From Panonychus citri (Eukaryota > Arthropoda > Arachnida > Trombidiformes > Tetranychidae): a stretch of DNA of 64,000 nt. Within the stretch, counting starts at the first letter, position 1; each line of letters opens with the position of its first letter. Made by a program: the position numbers and the translations under genes. Location of the stretch: the NCBI RefSeq assembly GCF_014898815.1, contig NW_026515545.1, positions 1,178,001 to 1,242,000 of the forward strand. The letters run 5' to 3'. The notes beneath the pieces are model-generated. The model worked only from the letters and a program-made list of their open reading frames with translations. It searched no databases and was not told the origin of the DNA. This document shows, piece by piece, positions 1 through 9,686 of this stretch.

Positions 1-405
1 GAAGTTATTGTTGAGAAGGCGATGGAAAGTTGTGCCTTTCGAACTGTCATGAGCGGGGTTGCCGGTTATGGATTCGGTGCTGTTATGGGTCTTTTTTTGG
101 CCTCCGTTGGTCCACAGGCAACGATGGCTGAACCAGAGAAACAAACTGTTAAAATGGTTCTACAAGATATGAAAGGTAGAATGTTATCTAATGCCAAAAG
201 TTTCGCTATTCTTGGAGCCATGTTCGCATGTACGGAATGTACACTCGAATCGTATCGTGGTAAAAGCCATTGGACAAATGGTACAATCGCTGGGGGAATA
301 GTTGGAGGTGTTATCGGTCTTCGAGCTGGACCAAGAGCTGGACTTTGGGGTGCTACCGGATTCGCTGCATTCTCAACATTAATTGACTATTATTTCCGGA
401 TGTAA
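1..405 (+). CDS. Timm22: Mitochondrial import inner membrane translocase subunit Tim22 (5' partial)
   Basis: The frame is open from base 1 through a TAA at 403-405, so the 5' end lies outside the window; the ATG at 22 is internal, because the upstream in-frame residues (EVIVEKAMESCAF) also match Tim22. Family hallmarks visible are MESCAF, the NAKSFAILGAMFACTEC stretch followed by LESYRGK, the Gly-rich segment around GGIVGGVIGLRAG, and the C-terminal FAAFSTLIDYY. Tim22 is the channel-forming core of the TIM22 complex, which inserts multi-spanning carrier proteins into the mitochondrial inner membrane. The hydrophobic Gly-rich segments fit its multi-pass membrane topology. The gene ends about 215 bp from the convergent adenylosuccinate lyase gene. 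Confidence 0.95.
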   Translation, partial: EVIVEKAMESCAFRTVMSGVAGYGFGAVMGLFLASVGPQATMAEPEKQTVKMVLQDMKGRMLSNAKSFAILGAMFACTECTLESYRGKSHWTNGTIAGGIVGGVIGLRAGPRAGLWGATGFAAFSTLIDYYFRM

Positions 406-621
406 TTAATCATGTTGTTAAATTAGTTAGTTACAAAACAAAATTCTTGTAAATTTCAATAGATTTTCATTTTTTTATATAAACTAATCGTTAATCCAAT
501 TATAAAATTACAATTAGAACTCATATATATATTGATAATGATTGCCAGTTTGTTGTCATGTTTATTCAATAGATTGTTGAATTGATTATTGCAGTGATAA
601 TCATCAATCTAATCGCACAAT
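406..621. other. Convergent 3' UTR space between Tim22 and ADSL
   Basis: AT-rich spacer holding both 3' ends. A minus-strand AATAAA (TTTATT at 561-566) lies about 56 bp beyond the ADSL stop and is a likely polyadenylation signal for that gene. I see no canonical plus-strand AATAAA for Tim22 here. Confidence 0.5.
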
Positions 622-2059
622 CTATTTAGTAACACTCGCTTTTACACTCATCAGATTACGATAAGGGTGAATTGCTGGTTCTACTTCAGCTCTGATAAAT
701 TCAACCACTTGTCTTGGTGCTCGACCAACAAACGATTTAGCATCAGTTAATTGTCTCAATTCATCTTTGATTGGTTCAAAGTATCGGTGCTTTTCAATTC
801 GATCCAAAAGGTCATTGTTTTTACCAAATTGTTTAACTTGAAGAGCGGCTTCATGGGACAATTGTCGAATCATTTCATGGCACTCTTGTCGATTGGCACC
901 TTTTTTAACCATCGCAAGGATCACATTTTCGGTGGCCATAAATGGTAATTCTTGGTTAATGTTTCTTTCAATTACAGCGGGATAAACAATGAAACCTTCG
1001 CAAACATTTTGTAAAGTGATTAAAACTTCATCGGCAGTGATAAAAGCTTCTGGTATGATAACCCGACGAATTGCACTGTCATCGAGTGTCCTTTCCATCC
1101 ATTGTACCGAATGAGTGTTTAATGCCGAAGACATGATTCCCATGAGATGTCGGGCTAATGAACAACATCTTTCCGACCTCATTGGATTACGTTTATAAGG
1201 CATAGCACTTGAGCCGATTTGTGTCTCTTCAAATGGTTCCTCGATCTCTTTCATATGGGCCAATAAACGTAAATCGGTACAAATTTTATGAATTGTCGAT
1301 CCAAGGCCTGCGATTGCACCCAAAACCTCAACATCAACTTTACGAGAATATGTTTGTCCACAAACAATTAAACTTGAATCGAATCCAGAGTAACGAGTAA
1401 CCAAATCATCCAACTTTTTAACCTTTTCTTCATCGTTGTTAAACAATTGAAGGAAAGAAGCCTGAGTTCAGTGGTTCCTTTGCACCTCGAAATCTCAATT
1501 CATTGCGAACTCGCTCGAAATTTTTCAAGTCCATAAGAAGATCGTTAATCCATAAACAGGCTCTTTTACCGACGGTGACAAGTTGCGCTGGTTGGAAATG
1601 TGTGTACCCCAAGGTTGGTAAGTCATGATATTTGCGAGCAAATTTGGTTAACCGATCAATACAACGAGCTAATCGAGGAAGCAAAATGTTAAATCCATCC
1701 TTAATTTGGATTAAATCGGTATTATCACCAACGAAACAACTTGTTGCTCCTAAATGGATTATCGGTGCAGCCTTAACACAACGGGAAGCAAATTCATGTA
1801 CATGAGCCATAACATCATGACGGGTACGTTTTTCGTCTTGAGCCACAAATTCAAAGTCAATTTTATCGGCATTTGCCTCCATTTCGTTAATTTGTTCATC
1901 ACTAATATTAATTCCCAAAGCTTGTTGAGCTTTAGCCAAATTAACCCACAACAATCGCCAAGTCGAAAATTTCTTATCATCACTGAAATTTTTTCGCATT
2001 TCCAAGCTTCCATATCTTTGGGATAAAGGTGATTGATAAATTCCATGAATTTCCTCCAT
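622..2059 (-). pseudogene. Adsl: Adenylosuccinate lyase, intronless, reading frame broken (frameshift or sequence error)
   Basis: ADSL cleaves SAICAR and adenylosuccinate with release of fumarate in purine synthesis. The start is the ATG at 2059 (MEEIHGIYQSPLSQRYGS). The first frame runs to 1439 and carries RHDVMAHVH, HLGATSCFVGDNTDL and the catalytic-His motif YTHFQPAQ (His154). The second frame continues to 622 with the signature loop IGSSAMPYKRNPMRSERC, the family's catalytic serine region, and the rest of the C-terminal domain. Joined, it would be about 479 residues, close to the 484 of human ADSL, and I see no other lesion. The frame changes at 1468-1479, where the family has KGTTGTQASF: the bases fit that motif except for two missing Gs (minus strand), one in a GGG run and one in a GG pair. 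No GT-AG intron can fix it. It is either a sequencing or assembly error or a recently inactivated copy. Confidence 0.85.
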
Positions 2060-3294
2060 GATGATTAACAGAAATCAGCAAAACAACAAAAACAATTAAC
2101 AAAAAAAGCACGAGAGACAAAAAAAAAGAAAACAATTAAAAAGTGAATAGAAAAACAAAAAGCAAAATAACCAAAGAGAAGACGAAAAAAAAGAGAAAAC
2201 AATCAAAATAATCTTAGTATTTTTCAAATGACCTTCTCAAAGAAAACACAGACAAGTGGAGATAGATGAGTAGATAGATAATTAACTTTTATAAATTACA
2301 ATCAGTTAATTACTCTTTGATTGTTGATGATAAATTATCTCAATGTTGATTAAGATTGAAAAAAGAACCAGCGACAAAAGTGACATCTACTGTTTGCGAA
2401 TAACACTAAACGAATCGATTTTAGAAGAAAAAAAATATTCGATTGATTTTTGATGTGATCGATTTTTCCGATTGATCGTAAAAAAATGTCAATCATTTTT
2501 TGTTGTTTATTGTGAAAATTGTTTGTTAATTTAATTAATTGATTATGTTTAATTGTAACCCTTTCTGTTTTGTTATTTATCAGTTTAACTGTAAATATCA
2601 TCTTCCACGGTGGGAATAAGGTAATTATTTATATTCTATGTTTAGTTAATCATTTTCTATTTCAATTTCTATTCTTCGCCCGGTTAAGGCCTTTTCTCTT
2701 TTAAAATCATTTGTCAATTTTTTTTTCTATTCTAAACCCAAACCCACAATTGAAGCTCCTTTTTAAACACATGTATTAATCAGCTTTTGCCTCTTTCTCT
2801 CTCTCTTTTTCTTTACCTTTTTACCTTTATACCTCATCTTCTTGATCCAACATCCTTAGAGAAGATGTAGAAACAATTATTATCTCTTTTTTACCCATTT
2901 TCTTTTCTCTCTGTTAATAATATTCTCTTAATTTTCTATTTCTATTTGTATTTCTATTTTTGCCTCCTTCTTATCCATTAGGATACATTAACACATTAAG
3001 TCCGGTGGTCGTTTTGGTTGATGATGTTGATTGTTTTCTAAATCATCAAAAGACTCATCTGTACATAAGAAGAAGAAACTTTTGCTTTTTTTTTATTTTT
3101 CACTTGCATCAAAAAGCATCGTTATAATATTTAAAGTGACCTCATATTATTCTGTTATCCATCACCTTTATTCATCTTTTAGAAAAGTAAAATTTTCAAC
3201 TTCACTTTGGAACTGTTGAACTTTTTGCTTCTTGTCATCTTCTTGTTTTGTTTTAAAAGAGAAAAAGTAACAATCATTTCATTACATCTTCACC
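2060..3294. promoter_or_regulatory. Head-to-head intergenic region between ADSL and peregrin
   Basis: 1.24 kb spacer between divergently transcribed genes, so it should hold both promoters and 5' UTRs. It is AT-rich with purine-rich text near ADSL and pyrimidine tracts near 2790-2960. No convincing TATA box or coding exon was seen. A possible 5' UTR splice donor (AAGGTAATT) lies near 2620, but I could not pair it with an acceptor. Confidence 0.45.
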
Positions 3295-6200
3295 ATGGGA
3301 CGTACTGCGACTAGGAAAAGTGAACCTCACTCTTCACGTGTACCAACAGTTGCTTCAACACCGACAAATGACCTGAAAACACATAAGAAACCCGATTCAC
3401 CGGAAAATGTTTTGAACATGGAGATGATGCAACGAACAAGACCTGAAAATTCAACGTTAACTTATGCTGAAGCACAAAGAATGGTAGAAATTGAAATAGA
3501 TGGAAGAGTACATCGAATTAATATCAATGAGCCTTTGGATATTATTCAAGTTGATACCAAAAATGGTTTCGGTTTAAATGGATCCATGAATGATACTAAA
3601 GAAGAAATTAAAGAAGAGAAAAGTGAAGAGACAAACACACCGAAAGGAGGTAAAACAGGTAGAGGTGGAAAAGGAGGAAAAGGTGGGAAAGGTGGTAAAG
3701 GTAAAAATCGAGGTAAAGCTAAATTTGGTCGACCATCTAAAAATAAGCAACAAACTCCAGTAGAACCACGAACACCTCTAACAAATGGACCAGTTTTACC
3801 AAAACCCTCTTTTCGTGTTCTATCTGATTATAATCCACCTGATGCACCACCAAGACCCACCTCATATTTTAGATTTATTGATAAATCTCCTGATGAATTA
3901 GATGAAGAGGTTGAATATGATATGGATGAAGAAGATTGTGCTTGGCTTGAATTAGTTAATTCAAAGAGAAAATCTGACGGTTTAAATGAGGTGCCTGCAG
4001 ATACATTTGAACTACTCATGGATCGTTTAGAGAAAGAATCTTATTTTTCAAGTCAAAATAGTGGTAAAGAAATGGGTCCAGCCATTGATGAAGATGCCGT
4101 TTGTTGTATATGCAGTGATGGCGAATGTCAAAATGCCAATGCTATCCTTTTTTGTGATATGTGTAATTTAGCAGTTCACCAAGAATGTTACGGAGTACCT
4201 TATATACCTGAAGGTCAATGGTTATGTCGACGGTGTCTTCAATCTCCCTCTCGAGCTGTTGATTGTGTTTTATGTCCAAATAAAGGTGGAGCTTTTAAAC
4301 AGACAGATGATAATCGTTGGGCTCATGTTGTTTGTGCTCTATGGATACCTGAAGTTTGTTTTGCAAATACCGTTTTCCTTGAACCCATCGATAGCATTAC
4401 AAATATTCCTACTGCCCGGTGGAAGTTAACCTGTTCCATATGCAAACAGAAATCGGTTGGTGCATGTATCCAGTGCCATAAGACTAATTGTTATGTTGCA
4501 TTTCATGTAACCTGTGCTCAACAGGCTGGACTTTACATGAAATTAGAAGCAAGTAAAGAAGTTACACCAAATGGAGTCGTTGCAAGTGTACGTAAAGTGG
4601 CCTATTGTTTAACTCATACACCAACAGATGAGAATGGTGTTAGTTTAAGTGGAGTCTATGGGGATGAAGATTCTCGTTCTAGTTTTATTAAAAGATGTCA
4701 AAATGAAGCACTTTATAAGGAGAAGATGCGTAAAGCTCGTAAAATGTTAGCCGAAAAACGATCTGTGTTACCTGTTGTCTCTATCCCGACCATACCAGCC
4801 GATAGATTAACTCGAATAGCTTCACTTATCAATATACCTAAACGTAATCAATTTATCCAGCGACTTCTTGGTTATTGGACATTAAAACGACATTCCAGAA
4901 ACGGTGTACTTTTACTTCGTCGACTTCAAATATCCTATGCAGGAGCACGTAAAGGAAGTGAATTAAATAATGATGAACAAGCGATCAAGATGAGAGATGA
5001 ATTGAAATATCTACAACGTCTTCGTCAAGATTTAGAGAAAGCTCGACTTTTGGTTGAATTAATAAGAAAACGAGAAAAATTGAAACTTGAGTTTATTAAA
5101 GTTCACCAATTAATTGTTGAAACAAGTTTCCAACCATTAAGTCACCATTTAAGAAAAGTATTGTCACAATTAGAGGCAAAGGATACACAGAAAATATTTG
5201 CAGAGCCAGTTGATACTAAAGAAGTTTTCGATTATCTTAATTTCATCTCCCATCCAATGGACTTTTCAACAATGAGATCCAAAATTGAGTCAAATGTTTA
5301 TAGAAATCTCACCGAATTTGAAAGCGATTTTGATTTAATGATCAACAATTGCATGTCATATAACAGTAAAGATACTTTGTATTATAAAGCTGCTGTCAGG
5401 CTGAAAGATGCTAGTGAACGTATTTTCCAGGAAGCCAGGGTAACTCTTAAAAAACCGATCGTACCAAAAATCGAAGACGACAATGGATCAATGTCATCTT
5501 ATCAAACAGCATCAGAATCTAATGATCATGATATCAAAGAAATGCAAGAATTAAGTGATAAAATAAAACATCGGACACCAGGTAAACTTTTCACTTTTCC
5601 CATCAATTTTAATCTTTTCTCTTGATTAAATCATTTCATAATCTCTAATGAATCGTTTCTCTTTCCAATCTCACCTTATTCAGGAAGGAAAAGATCAGCC
5701 AAGAAACACTCAGGATCTCAAACTAAAAAACAAGCGACAACATCACATCCTGGTAATGCAACACTAGAAACTCCTCAAAATCCTCCTTTCCCTGCAGCTT
5801 CTGTCCCTCAGACTGATAGTTTCAAAGTTTATCGATCCATAAGTAAGTAATTAGCTCAATATAGATTTTTGATTAACTATCATCACCGATCAAAGAGTCA
5901 AAAGTTAATACCTTTGACATTTTATAAATTTGATGGTTACCTGAAAATACTAATTGATAGAAACGGTTAACCTTCGTTACAATTTAATTTGTTTTTCGCC
6001 AAACAAAATTCATCATTATCATCTGATGTTAATTTGCTTTTTTTTCCTCAATAATAATAATCCTCAAATTTATTGGTTTTCAGGGACTTTCATTATTACT
6101 TATCTTTGATCAGTCTTTTTTTCCCCGTAACAATTACCTATTACTAGTTTGTTACCATAGTTTGATTAATCAATATCTTAGCATTCAAATGATTCTGAAA

Positions 6201-7606
6201 ATTTCTGTTGCTTCACTTGCCTGATTAAATGTTGGCTTTGATTGAAGATGATGGTTTTATCTATTATATTGCAATCATTTTCCTATTTATTAGTGAAATT
6301 ATTATTTTTACACTATTCTTATTGTTAAATTTTCTTGTCTCTCCAGTAAATGCAGCCAGTGATTCAGATTTTAATTCTGAAAGCTCAAGATCATCAGCAA
6401 CAACAGCATCAACTGAATATTCTGGATCATCACAATCATGGACAACGAGCTTACAAGCTTCATGTGGTAGCAAAGCAAGTTCTGAGGCGCGAGAAACACC
6501 AACAAATTCACCAAGTACGTAGTATGAAGCAATTAAATCAGTTGTTTGATTGTTTAAACTTTTTTTCTTCACTTTTTCTTTTACCGTTTTCGTTATACAT
6601 TTTGTATTGTTTTTATTTTCTGCCTTATTCATTTGTTTAAAATTCTTTTAAAAACAAAAGAAACTAATGCAAATCCCTTTGTTGTTTTGTGTTAATTGTC
6701 TCACAGGACCAACTTCTCGCTCATCGAGATCTGATATTTCAAATGATAGTCAGAACTTGATACCGTTAGAGCCCTTGGACCTTGTTTGGGCCAAGTGTCG
6801 TGGATATCCTTGGTATCCAGCCCTGGTACGAATTTTTTTTTCTATCGTTACTCGTTTACCCTTTTCTCCTTTTCTCCTTTTCATCTTATTCTTCCTTAAA
6901 TTATTCCATTTGTATTATAATTACTTGACTATTATAATCTGATAATAATTTTGCTAAATGTTGTTCTCATAACTGTTACTGCTTTTACCTTTAATTTCCT
7001 TTGTTTTTTACCATCGATTCCTAGCTCAATGTTTTGCTCTTACCGCTTGCTTCTTATACTTTAATATTTTCCCTGATTCGGTGAATTTTTTATTATTATT
7101 TTATCATTTTATCATTTTAACAATTTTTTTGTTCGTTTTTCTCTACAGATTGTTAATCCAGATATGCCAAAGACTGGATATCTCCATAAAGGAGTTCCCA
7201 TCCCTGTTCCTCCTGATGATGTACTCGAACTACGAGCACAACATATTGGACCTGTATATTTAATTTTATTTTTTGATGCGAAACGAACATGGTATTTTCT
7301 TATTCTTTTTATTATTTTTTTTTCCATACTTCTTACATTCTATACACCTTGAAGATGTTTGCTTTTTCATTTACACAGTTATATTAATACTTTTGTCTTG
7401 TTCTTTTTTTTCTCAGGCAATGGTTACCAAGAAATAAGTTGGAACCTTTAGGTGTAGACTCGAATCTGGATCAAGCTAAACTGATAGAATCAAGAAAACC
7501 CGCCGAGAGGAAAGCGGTTAAAAAAGCTTTTGAAAAAGCAATTGACCATTGTTGTAAAGTCGCCGGAGACCCACCAGAATCAGGAGAATCGGATAATGAT
7601 GTTTAA
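3295..7606 (+). CDS. Br140: Peregrin / BRPF-family (BRD1, Br140-like) MYST acetyltransferase scaffold
   Basis: Six coding exons: 3295-5581, 5684-5842, 6347-6514, 6707-6825, 7149-7291 and 7417-7606. All junctions are GT-AG with matching phases and the joined protein is 1021 aa. Domains: BRPF-type N-terminus LTYAEAQRMVEIEIDGR (about 55-72); a Gly/Lys-rich stretch (about 120-140); EPL1-like YFRFIDKSPDEL...EVEYDMDEED (about 190-222); PHD1 (about 269-315, VCCICSDGECQN, CYGVPYIPEGQW); zinc knuckle and extended PHD (about 323-440, CVLCPNKGGAF); bromodomain (about 605-715, with acetyl-lysine-binding Asn690 in SYNSKD); C-terminal PWWP (about 895-985, core YPWYP). BRPF proteins bridge MOZ/MORF or HBO1-type acetyltransferases to ING5 and MEAF6 and read histone tails. 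The N-terminus lacks a visible C2H2 finger, so it resembles BRD1/BRPF3 more than BRPF1. The start sits in a good context (CACCATGG). Confidence 0.95.
5843..6346 (+). other. Peregrin intron 2
   Basis: 504 bp, donor A|GTAAGT, acceptor CTCCAG, phase 1. It is AT-rich and holds no other feature that I can support. The ATG near 6229 opens into exon 3 only through intronic sequence. Confidence 0.85.
6826..7148 (+). other. Peregrin intron 4, splitting the PWWP domain
   Basis: 323 bp, donor CTG|GTACGA, acceptor CTCTACAG, phase 0. It falls between PWYPAL and IVNPDMP. T-rich, nothing else visible. Confidence 0.85.
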
Positions 7607-8079
7607 GATATTGACACATTCACAAAACAAAAAGAAAACAAATACTAAAAGAAGTAACGAAATTTGCCTGTACAGTAAAAAAGCACAATCGTAATATCGA
7701 TTAATGTAAATATCTTGAAAGAAAAATCTTTCCGTTTGTCTTTGATCTTGTTCTTTTACCTTTCTCTGTATCTCTTTTTTCCCCATTCACACCTTCTTCA
7801 TTTTCTATGTAAATAGTCAAACTAAATCAAACTTTTGTCAATTCAGTTGCGAATCAATATAATCAAACGAAAAGAAAAGTTGAAAATAATAATGTGTTGG
7901 TCAAGTGTTGAAATAATATTGACAAAAATTGCGAAAATGTATCAAAGTTAATTACGGTTTTCCTTTCGGTAACTTTATTGTCTTGTTTGTTTTCATGTCA
8001 ATTGTCAAACAAATCACAGAATAGAAAAAAAAAGTTGATGTTCTATTTACAAGGAAAAGTTAAATTATTAGATTTTTCT
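7607..8079. other. Convergent 3' UTR space between peregrin and its N-terminal copy
   Basis: 473 bp between two stop codons that face each other. AT-rich with A-rich text just after the peregrin stop. No further gene seen. Confidence 0.5.
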
Positions 8080-8424
8080 CTAATCACTGTCGATAATATA
8101 TTCTTCTGGTTTTTCCAATTCCTTGTTTATCCCTCCAAAAGAGATACGACCAAATCTTAAATTCTCAATAATTTCGAAACTATTTTCAAGAATATATTTA
8201 ACATCGCTCTTTGTGTCCAATGTAGATGTAAGATCTTTATTCTCATCACAAATGTCCGAATTGTCTGGTTTTAATCTTTGCATAAACTTCATGGCCAATA
8301 GATTTTTGGATAAATTTTGTCTCGTCCGTCTACTAGATTTAACTACTTTAGATACATTGCTTTGTGTTGGTGCCACTGTAGGTACACGTGAAGAATGAGG
8401 TCCACCCTTTTTATTACGACCCAT
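8080..8424 (-). CDS. Short paralogue of the peregrin N-terminus (114 aa, no PHD, bromo or PWWP domain)
   Basis: The protein begins MGRNKKGGPHSSRVPTVAPT, against MGRTATRKSEPHSSRVPTVA in the adjacent peregrin. The block HSSRVPTVA is identical, and similarity goes on through KFMQRLKPDNS (peregrin EMMQRTRPENS) and, more weakly, ENSFEIIENLRFGRISFGG (peregrin NEPLDIIQVDTKNGFGLNG). It stops where peregrin continues toward its PHD fingers. The sequence before the ATG (ATCTTCACCATGGG) also matches peregrin, so the copied unit included 5' UTR. It faces peregrin tail-to-tail. A probable 5' UTR intron (8509-8571) suggests transcription. Either it is a lineage-specific N-terminal fragment able to compete for a peregrin partner, or a decaying duplicate that happens to have no early stop. 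Its function is unknown. Confidence 0.7.
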   Translation of the reverse strand: MGRNKKGGPHSSRVPTVAPTQSNVSKVVKSSRRTRQNLSKNLLAMKFMQRLKPDNSDICDENKDLTSTLDTKSDVKYILENSFEIIENLRFGRISFGGINKELEKPEEYIIDSD

Positions 8425-8508
8425 GGTGAAGATTATCAGTTAAATTATGATATAAACCAAGTAACAATTAAATGATCGACTCTTCAAAGTAAAACCAATT
8501 TAATTTGT

Positions 8509-8571
8509 CTACAAAGAAAAGAGGAAAACAGATTAGAAGATAAAGAAAAGCATTTGAAGAAAAAGACTTAC
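8509..8571 (-). other. Probable 5' UTR intron of the peregrin-like mini-gene
   Basis: On the minus strand the text reads CAGG|GTAAGT at 8572/8571, followed by a pyrimidine tract and TTTGTAG|AC ending at 8509. At 63 bp this is a well-formed small intron about 85 bp upstream of the ATG. Inference from splice signals only. Confidence 0.5.
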
Positions 8572-8572
8572 C

Positions 8573-9205
8573 CTGAATGCGAAAAAAAGAAGATGATAAC
8601 AAGTAGAAAATGATTTGATAAACTTCACCAGTTGTAGAATTGATATTAATAAGTAGAATTTGTTAATCAAGAAAATCAGAAACTCTTGCAATTAAAGATA
8701 AACAATTAACTTTAGTGATTAACAATTTTCACAATAACAAAAAAAGAATTTAAAGCGATTAATCGATTCGATCGATTAACTCTATCGATCTATTGAACTT
8801 TTTTCTCTAATCGATTAGGTTAGTAAGAATCGAGAATAAGAGATGTCGCTCTGTTCAGTTCTAATTTTATTTGATTAAAGTTGAACAATTTGTTTAAATA
8901 TTAATAAAGAAATTGAGAGAAATTTGTCATTTTTGTTGAATTATTTTTTATTTTTAATTATTCAGTTGATTGTTTAATTGATGGACACCAGAAATCAATA
9001 AATAATATAATGTAAATTGTATCATCGTGTGTATGAGTTGAGTGTATGTGAGGATTTGGTTGATGTGGTTTTGTTGTGTCATCAATTAGATCAATAATTA
9101 AATACAATAAACAGAGTGAATGTTAATTTGATAACATTTGATTTTTCATTGAGGAAGAAAAAGAAAAACATTTTAATTGTAGTTGATTAAATTTTTATTT
9201 CAATC

Positions 9206-9236
<31 letters not shown>

Positions 9237-9686
9237 GATCAAGAGAGAAATTTTCACTCAATGAATTAGTTGATTGTCCCTCTTAATAGTGAAGTCACTG
9301 GTCAGTTGTTGGTCAAACGAATACTGTTAAAAAAGATGATGAGGGAGAGAGAAAGAAAGAGAGAGAGAGAGAAAGATGAAAACAATTAACATTTGATGAA
9401 TGGACAATTTAAAGCTTTCACCCAATAAGAGAAAGAGAGCAAATGACCAGAAGAAACGAACGAAAAGAAGAAAAAAAAAGTTTCGAAAACTCGAAAAGTT
9501 TATCAATAGATACACTGAGATAGAAGGAGCGACAAAGAGAGAGAGAAACATACACACACTCATTGAGAATGAAATAATAGTAATAATATCGATAGAATAA
9601 TAATAATCATGATAATACTAATAGTTAATTGTCAAAGTTGATTAGAAGATGAGATAGAGAGAGAGAGAATTGATTAAGTGAATCAA
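8573..9686. other. Intergenic region downstream of LBX with a GA microsatellite
   Basis: AT-rich spacer between the 3' end of the LBX-type gene and the 5' end of the mini-gene. It contains a (GA)n tract at 9206-9231, more GA-rich text around 9340-9380 and 9650-9672, and GATCGATTAA-type words around 8757-8815. The open frames through 9327-9600 are low-complexity GA/TC shadows, not genes. Confidence 0.5.
9206..9231. repeat. (GA)n microsatellite
   Basis: About 26 bp of uninterrupted GA, roughly 460 bp downstream of the LBX stop codon. Confidence 0.9.

Noticed and set aside
1439..1490. An intron separating the two halves of adenylosuccinate lyase
   Set aside because: No GT-AG pair fits; the motif bases are all present except two Gs, so nothing is left over to be an intron.
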